Assembly: GCA_024196135.1 (NCBI GenBank)
Contig: JAMQCK010000680.1
Coordinates: 1-17,857 of the forward strand
Length of the DNA stretch: 17,857 bases
Origin: Pleurotus ostreatus/Saccharomyces cerevisiae fusant
Taxonomy: Eukaryota; Opisthokonta
Direction: 5' to 3'
The position numbers were made by a program, and so were the translations under genes. Shown here in pieces: positions 8,652 through 17,857 of this stretch. The first letter of the stretch is position 1, and every line of letters begins with the position of its first letter. The notes beneath the pieces are model-generated. The model had not been told where the DNA came from. It was given only the letters and a program-made list of their open reading frames with translations, and made no database searches.

Positions 8652-9852
8652 TTACAAGGGGCTACGAAGGAGGTCAGTTAGCTCATGTAGCGCACAAATG
8701 AACGAGCGCTCACGTCTCTGCATCATAGTTCTGAACGCGCAACAGCTCGTCCCAATTGTTACCCACCCGGAAAATTGAGGGAAGCATCTCCCAGACCTTC
8801 TGACGACCAGCATAGTACATATTGCACACATCCTTGTAGCAATGCGCACAGAGCGCACCCTTCGTTTCCTCAAACAACGGCCTCCCATCGAGACCATGGT
8901 GGAACTGCAGCGCATGCGGCCGGAGGAAGAGCATGGGGAAGCACTCAGCGACGTCGAGCTCGCAGTCCGCATCGCACGACTTCGCGTTCTTGAAGTTGTC
9001 GACGAAGGGGAACATGAGGGTACGCTGGAGCTCGAGCAGGTTCTGAAGCCCGTTCAGCGCGACGGCCTTCTCTGCCACCGGTAGATTAGGACAGTCGAGG
9101 ATCATGTTCTGCTGCCCGTTATCCTGGTACGCGACGGATAAAAATGCAAAGGGGAGGAGCGTCGGAATATTCGCATTGCGGGCCGCCTGCAGCAGGAGGG
9201 TGGCGTCGATGAAGGGGAGTGACCGAGCCCTCGTAGTGAGGGTTGATGTGACGCAGCCAAAGCTGGACAGGGAGGAGATGCACTTGCGGCGCAAGCTGAC
9301 GAAGCGGTACTTGGTGGAGAGCGTTGCCACGTTTCCCAGCCGGGAGATGCAAGCGGGGCCCAGGAGGGACATAGTCTTGTCAAAGAACCTGGTGGAAGCA
9401 CGGTCATGAAGTCGCAATGAGTACGTGCGATGTGTAGGACGTACAGTATGTCGTAGAGCGCAGCGAGTAGTTCCATCCATATTCGAGGAGGATCGTCGGG
9501 AAGCCGTATTACTGGACAATCGTCGATATGCTCCTGACCAGGCGGTTGGGGGATGCTAAACATATCCTTGAATATCTCCGAGTTATTTGCTAGTATCTAC
9601 ATGGTCGTATGAGTTTGGGCTGTAGAAAAGCTGGCAGAGTCCACACACCGTCTTATGCACGCGGAAGAGCATCGCACTCGGGGTGGATCCGACATGGAGC
9701 ACGACGGATCCATCTTCAAACCAGAATTGCTGGCAGCGCGCAGGCGTTGATAGGGTGTCTGTGCCCTCTGTGTCCGTGCGCTGTCGCTTTGCAGGGACCT
9801 GGACATCGAAGGAGGGCGCTTGCGGGTCAGCTGTGGGTGTTTTGAATGACAT
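8652..9852 (-). CDS. BTB/POZ domain protein BTB-4
   Basis: Minus-strand exons: 9852-9649, 9596-9445, 9388-8714 and 8661-8652, coding 346 residues. The N-terminus (68 codons) is longer than in BTB-1 and BTB-3 and carries AKRQR near residue 22, then FWFEDGSVVLHV and a small insertion (GSTPSAM) before LFRVHKT. Exon 2 gives ILANNSEIFKDMF, DDCPVIRLPDD and LLAALYDI. Exon 3 has STKYRFVSLRRKC, the Cys patch (CDADCELDVAEC, LCAHC) and the ending AGRQKVWEMLPSIFRVG. The last intron (gtgagc, branch GCTAACTGAC, ttcgtag; 52 nt) leads to a 10-nt exon ending in TAA, adding Pro-Leu. Intron positions and phases match BTB-3 throughout, so it is a true paralog separated from the other three by the copper transporter region. 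Likely a dimerising adaptor; partner unknown. Confidence 0.87.
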
Positions 9853-10551
9853 TGTGGCGGGGATGGGGAATATGAGTCTATGACGATAGCAAAGGGGAGG
9901 AATGATGATCGGCGGCGAGGCGCGTCGCCATCACGTGTGCGCGGATGGGACGGCCCGAAGCGGCCGAACTTCAACCGGCACAAGCCGATTCAGACGACCT
10001 CGACTTGTGGACCACCACCATCACAACTCTGCCACGGATTGTCTGACCTGCCGCGTTCTGATGACGCCAAAGGAGAGTTTGGTCTGCGCTTTCCAACCGA
10101 ACAACCATGGGGAGGATCGTGAGTCTTGTAACTCTTTTAGCCGAAGTGTTAAGGATTCCAACTCAGCGCGCCCTAGCTAAGGGCTTCGGACTCAATAGAG
10201 GGTGACATTGACCGCGTTAGACGCAAGCGATTAATAGATACAGAGAGTAACATGATACATACCCTCCCGACGTATACAACGGAACGCCCATGAAAGCCTC
10301 AAGGGTCCGATGTCCATTCCGAACGCGGTCAGAAACGCGTCAGACACCCGCGAGCCGTTTGTATCGCACGGCCTTAGCAGGAACGCGCAGCTCTAGCAGG
10401 GGCATCTGTTCGCGAGGTGAGAAGCCTTTTGTACATGTACACCTCATGCAAACCTCATTCCCATGACAGTCATATGATCCCGACGTTTTCGGAGCCGGAC
10501 GACGGCGAGTACAAAAGGGCGGGACGCCCGAGAGTGTTGAGGCTGTTTTCC
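9853..10551. other. Intergenic region upstream of BTB-4 and of the FMO gene
   Basis: Divergent flanks. Close to BTB-4 it holds CACGTG (9932-9937) and a small palindromic CGGCC...GGCCG (9951-9966). I found no tRNA boxes, no spliced frame and no transposon ends. The FMO gene may have a TSS near 10400-10540, but no clear TATA box is visible. Confidence 0.5.
9932..9937. promoter_or_regulatory. CACGTG palindrome upstream of BTB-4
   Basis: CCATCACGTGTGCGCGG, 80 bp before the BTB-4 ATG. Shares TCACGTGTG with the BTB-3 site. Confidence 0.5.
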
Positions 10552-12694
10552 ATGATGGAAGACGCGCGCAGTGAACCCGTGTGCATCGTGGGCAGCGGCG
10601 CCGCGGGCTTGATCACTGCGCACACTTTACTGCAGGACGGCTTCAAGGACGTGCAGATAATCTCGCGCGATGCAGGCCCTGGAGGCGTGTGGGCGCAGGA
10701 GCGCGTCTACGACGGGCTCTTCATTAACAAGTGCGTTCTTGCTCTTACTTTTACGTTCTTCCTTATTCTGGGTGTCGCTGCGACTGACTTCCCCATCCAG
10801 CGTCAATGGCGAATACTGCTTCTCCTGCCTTGAGAAAACCCCGGCCGACCCTCGCACGCCGAATCTGTCGGGCTTCGATATGTGTGCCTATATGACGCGC
10901 TTCGCGGAGAAGTTCCTCCAGGGGAAGATTGTGTATAATACGGAAGTCCGTCGGATTCGGCGTGGCGAGGGTGGGCGCGGATGGGAGCTTGAAGTCAGTA
11001 GCAAGACCACTGGTGAAGATAGGGTCGTCCGTTGCGCTCGTCTAGTTTTGTGCTCGGGGGTGCGTATTTTCTGTCGTCCCTCTCCTTCCTGCTTTCTGCT
11101 AAACGCGGTCAATAGGGTTGTCACGAGCCATCCATCCCGCCGAACCTCACGGTCACGCGCGCGAAAGAAGCTGGCTTCGAAGGCCGTGTAGTTCACACCT
11201 CAGATTTTCGGAGAACGCTCGACAGTATCGGACCCGAAGGCGCAACCGCTCTCGGCCGCATCGTCGTCGTAGGCGGCGGCAAATCCGCCCAAGACGTCTG
11301 CGCCTACTTCGCGCGGCGGTCCATTCCGGTGACCATGGTCTTCGAGAGGGCGGACGCGTTCATATCCACCTCGAAGCCGCTGCCCGAATTTATTCGTAAG
11401 AGCCGCTTTCTGGGCATGCTATCGCCCCACATTCATCTGCGGACCGCGCTAGAGTACGTCGAAGAGACTTTGTTGCTGTCTATAGGCTATCACTCTCTAT
11501 GGCCCATCGCTGCCTGCAAAACACCCTCCCTACATTCCAACCTTCTATAGCCAACCGCCCCGATAGTCTGTTACTCTCTTCAGTCCAACTAACATCCCAC
11601 CCCAGGCGCTTCCTCCACACCACCTACCTCGGCAGCAAGCTCGTGCACCTCATCTGGAACGCCATTGCGCAATCCTCGTACGCCGCCCAGGGCTACCCCA
11701 CCTCCTCCCCCATCCGCAACGCCACGTCCATCTTCTGGAGCATCCGCACAAACGACGACGGGCCGCGGCGCGCGGACCACTTTCATGCGCTGGTGAACGC
11801 TAGGAAGATAGAGCTGAGGGCGCCGAATCGCGCGATAGGGTATTACGAGGGTGGCGTGGTGCTGGCGGATGGCAGCAAGGTCGCGGCGGATACGGTCATT
11901 TTGGGCACTGGGTATACGTCGTCGTGGAAGGGGTTGTTCGATGGTGAGCTCGCGTTATGAGGGAGTTGACGGGCCGTGCTGATAGCACTGCTTCCTTCTA
12001 GACAAGACTGCAGAAGACCTAGGAATCAACCGCCATCCACCTAATCCCAACATTAATTTCGATCAGGAATGGCAAGACTATCGCTCGCTCGACAATCCAC
12101 CAGGTAAACACGCCGCGTCAGACTTGCCAGCCTCTTCCATCTACCGCGGTCTCGTCCCCGCCAAGAACCTATTCAAGCGGGATTTCGCCATCAACGGCGC
12201 CGTGGTGAGCGTCCTTCCCGTTCGTAAACCCATCACTCGAACTCACACTGTCGTGACAGTTCAACGCTAACAACGGGTACTGCTTCGAGGTCTTCGCGCA
12301 CTGGATATCGTCGTACTTCCTAGGTGATCCCTTGCGGCTCCCACCGACGACCGAGGAGGCCATGATACTTGCCGAGCGACAGTCAGCCTGGCTACGAAAA
12401 CGTTACCCGGACGAGCTATTATGGGTCAACGAGTCATATAGCAGCAATGTCACCTTTTGGGCGTGAGCATTCCTCCGCCACTGTGTCAGGGTATACTAGG
12501 ACTGACGCGATTCGATGTTTAGGTGGCCGCAGCACGTTGATGATCTCCTCGAAGACATGGGTGTCCCGATATTCAGGAGTGGAGGAAATTGGCTGACATG
12601 GCCTGTCAAGGTTATCGATATCAAGGAGATCGCGACGCTGGGCGAGGAGCGGCGGCTCTTGCGAGAGGCACGGCAGGCGAGGAGCGAGCAGTAG
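10552..12694 (+). CDS. Flavin-containing monooxygenase-like protein
   Basis: Seven exons: 10552-10730, 10801-11059, 11116-11453, 11606-11943, 12002-12204, 12260-12462 and 12523-12694, giving 563 residues with TAG. The FAD-binding Rossmann motif is GSGAAG (residues 14-19), with GPGGVW at 42-47. The FMO fingerprint F-x-G-x3-H-x3-F is FEGRVVHTSDF (167-177). The NADP-binding second Rossmann motif is GGGKSA (199-204). A GTGYTSSW block, the usual late FAD-contact motif, precedes the fourth intron. The enzyme should use NADPH and O2 to oxygenate a soft nucleophile (N or S) or a ketone; the substrate is unknown. The start is placed at the ATG-ATG pair, since the FAD motif then lies at the usual distance. 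An in-frame ATG at 10474 would add 26 residues. No signal peptide or membrane anchor was seen. Intron 3 (152 nt) is longer than the rest. It is convergent with AFG2. Confidence 0.9.
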
Positions 12695-12739
12695 CCTTCG
12701 GGCGGTTTGAGTGGCATGTCGTCAAGTACATATACTGGT

Positions 12740-12782
12740 ACAACACGGATACAACACGGATACAACACGGATACAACACAGG
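12740..12782. repeat. 11-bp tandem repeat, about 3.8 copies
   Basis: Three exact units of ACAACACGGAT (12740-12750, 12751-12761, 12762-12772), then a degenerate partial copy. A further caacacggat follows at 12790-12799. It fills most of the 108-bp gap between the stops of the convergent FMO and AFG2 genes, so it lies in both 3' UTRs. Confidence 0.9.
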
Positions 12783-12802
12783 TAGTGCAGCAACACGGAT
12801 CT

Positions 12803-15749
<2,947 letters not shown>

Positions 15750-16035
15750 GATGGGGGTTTCGGAAGATTGGGAAGCCTTCGGGATGATGACCGTTGAGCG
15801 AATCGTCAATTCGGAGTAAGCATGTCATGCTGTAAGCATCTGCTCACCAGGTACAAGTTGTCAGTAAAGCGCTATAATTCGACTACCGGAAGATCATGCG
15901 ATCTGAGGGATGCTATTGCATGAATGAGGTTTGTGACACGAAGTTGAACTTCAGATTCGAAAACTGAAGCGGGTGCACGTGGGCGGCGCGTCAGTCACGA
16001 CATGTCACGCGGATTTGGTCACATTTCCAGCAGCC
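15750..16035. promoter_or_regulatory. Bidirectional promoter of AFG2 and PIG-T
   Basis: 286 bp between two divergent ATGs. A CACGTG lies at 15976-15981 (gtgCACGTGggcggcg), nearer PIG-T. No TATA box was seen on either side, as is common for housekeeping pairs. Confidence 0.6.
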
Positions 16036-17857
16036 ATGGTCAACTGCTGGCGATGCGTCGCGGTCGTCTTCGGCGTCGTCGCCGCAGTTGTTAGCAATGA
16101 ACTCGCAGACGAAGCATTTGAAGAAGATCTTCTCGTCAAACCCCTTCCAGATGGCAAGGTCCTGTCCAAATTCACGTTCAAGACGCTCCTGAAGGGCGCG
16201 ACGCCGAGGCGACCGTCCCGGCCAGGTCTTGATGATGACGAACGTATGCTCAATGACCCTTTGAGACGACTGGCGGCTCACAGAAGACCCAGCGCAGCAT
16301 TACACGCTGTTCCCTCTCGCCTTGGGCAGGGTCATTCGCGAATATGCCGTCGACGAACTGCACTTATCGCTGAATGCGGGGCACTGGCAATACGAGCGAT
16401 GGGGCATGCCAGAAGAGCCGAACGTGGGCACCGGTGCAGAGCTATGGGCTTGGCTAGCAGAGGAGGACCCAACAACGTGCGTGCACTGCTCGCAGACGCG
16501 TCCACGGGCTGATGATGTCAACAGACTTGACGCGCGATGGTCTGGCGTCCGCAACGCCCTAGCTGGCCTATTCTGTGCAACTCTTGGAACCATGGACGAA
16601 TGGCGCACGACCTCTCCTGCTCTCACGTACCCCCCAGAAGGCGGCCTTCCCGCTTGGAACGCCACACATCATCTGCGCCACGCTACTCTACCCTCCGAGC
16701 ACGTCTGTACCGAGAACCTGACGCCATTCCGGAAGCTCCTTCCCTGCAAATCTCGCTCTGGAATCGCTACATTGCTCGATCCCCATCACCTCTTCGACGG
16801 CAACTGGCACGGCTTAGGCGTCCACGTCCGATGGATACCTGAGGAAGGTATCGAAGTGCGTCTCACCGCTCAGGTCGTATCGGACCTCTTTCGTACTCTG
16901 AATACGGACAAGCGAGGCGAGTCATCTATCTTGTGGCTTTATGCATGTGCTAACACTGCCCAGACTGGTCCTTCCAGACGTTGTTCGGCCGTACGATAGA
17001 GAAGGCTTGCCCTGTTGCCGGTCGTAGCACCGTCAGGGTGGCCCTGCCTATACACGAGCCCTATCAGATCCACCCTGAGCCTACGCTGGTGAGGGGTAAC
17101 CTTGCTATCTACGAGGTGGCCCAGGGTATGCCTTCGCACATATTCCCAGTGCTATCTTGACATAATGTGCCGCAGGACCTGTCCCCTTGGACGTCGATTT
17201 GAAGTGGCCTATGCCTCAAAACTGTGCGTATAGTTCACGTAGCTCCGACCTTGACGACAGGCGTGCTTACGACATCTGCAGGGCGCGCCTCCAACAACGC
17301 GTCGTACCCTCTTTCTATCAGACGGGCACTTAGAGGGTTCAGTCAAGAGCGCGGCCAGCTATCCATCGTCATCAAAAACGAGCTCCCATCAGAAGTGCGG
17401 CTGCGTTATCTGGAGACGCTACCATGGTTCGTGCAGATGTACCTTCATACGATGCGAATCGAGTCGAACGGCGGTCTTCAGAGTGAGTCATGATCATCGT
17501 TGCTATCTCCTTTTCGATCGTAATAACGAACATGGTCAACACAGACGATCTCCTATCCGACATCTCTTACATTCCCACCATCCCACATTCGCGTCCGACG
17601 ACTTTTCAGGCCACCTTGACTCTTCCGGCATCGAGCACTACGGAGATAACGTTCGACGTGACGAAGGCATTTTTGCGATACACTGAGCACTTGCCCGACG
17701 CGCAGCGCGGCTGGGACCTGCCGCCGGCGGTCTTCGTCCCCCTCGACGCCGATCCGGGTGTTTTGCCGCCGACGCGTATCTACACCCCTATCCTCCTCGT
17801 CGACCTCGCCACGCCCGACTTCAGCATGCCCTACAACGTGATCATCCTCAGCTGCTC
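16036..17857 (+). CDS. GPI16: GPI transamidase subunit PIG-T/Gpi16, partial (3' end outside window)
   Basis: Six exons seen: 16036-16225, 16284-16916, 16964-17125, 17176-17223, 17282-17482 and 17545 to the window edge; about 515 residues visible. A signal peptide (residues 1-20) is followed by the family block DEAFEEDLLVKPLPDGKVLSKFTF. Later landmarks are HYTLFPLALGRVI, LSLNAGHWQYERWG, KRDWSFQTLFGR and KACPVA. The lumenal end has GFSQERGQLSIVIKN, LETLPWFVQMYLHTM and AFLRYTEHLPDAQRGWDLPP. DFSMPYNVI is just before the expected C-terminal membrane helix, which lies beyond the window. PIG-T stabilises the transamidase that cleaves a C-terminal signal and attaches GPI to proteins in the ER. The 16917-16963 intron joins in frame only with a GC donor (GCGAGT). 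Sequons NATH and NNAS fit a lumenal domain. Confidence 0.94.

Noticed and set aside
10130..10200. Possible tRNA in the FMO upstream region
   Set aside because: Short complementary pieces are present (aagggcttcggactc) but no A-box/B-box pair or cloverleaf could be drawn.

Overview
This window is nuclear DNA of a filamentous fungus, most likely a mushroom-forming basidiomycete (Agaricomycetes, perhaps Polyporales). The evidence is GC-rich coding sequence, many very short introns (about 47-60 nt) with GTRNGT donors and CTAAC-type branch points, expanded lineage-type BTB/POZ proteins, and eukaryote-only genes (AFG2-type AAA ATPase, the PIG-T subunit of GPI transamidase, a Ctr copper transporter). 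Exon structures were worked out by hand from splice signals, frame continuity and, for the BTB genes, comparison among the paralogs. For spliced genes the start and end give the whole CDS span and the exons are listed in the evidence.

Layout, left to right. (1) 64-1007 (+): small secreted hydrophobic protein, four exons. (2) 1456-5460 (-): three tandem BTB/POZ paralogs (here BTB-1, BTB-2, BTB-3); the first has an apparent frameshift near its 3' end and the second is N- and C-terminally divergent. (3) 5677-6189 (+): single-exon unknown protein, divergent from BTB-3. (4) 6297-7293 (-): six-exon Ctr copper transporter. (5) 7294-8651: no convincing gene; a TATA-led, low-A stretch that may be a noncoding or unrecognised transcription unit. 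(6) 8652-9852 (-): a fourth BTB paralog (BTB-4). (7) 9853-10551: empty intergenic and promoter DNA. (8) 10552-12694 (+): seven-exon flavin-containing monooxygenase-like gene. (9) 12803-15749 (-): twelve-exon AFG2/Drg1/SPATA5-type AAA ATPase, convergent with the FMO. (10) 16036-17857 (+): PIG-T/Gpi16, divergent from AFG2 and cut by the window edge.

The accessory part is the BTB family. All four copies lie on the same strand and share two internal intron positions and phases. BTB-3 and BTB-4 also share a terminal intron leading to a 4-10 nt last exon. All four carry a CACGTG palindrome 48-128 bp upstream of the ATG, which suggests co-regulated young paralogs that probably act as substrate adaptors or transcriptional scaffolds (inference). 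The right-hand third is conserved housekeeping sequence: ribosome biogenesis (AFG2) and GPI anchoring in the ER (PIG-T), probably from one bidirectional promoter. One PIG-T intron appears to be of the rare GC-AG type.
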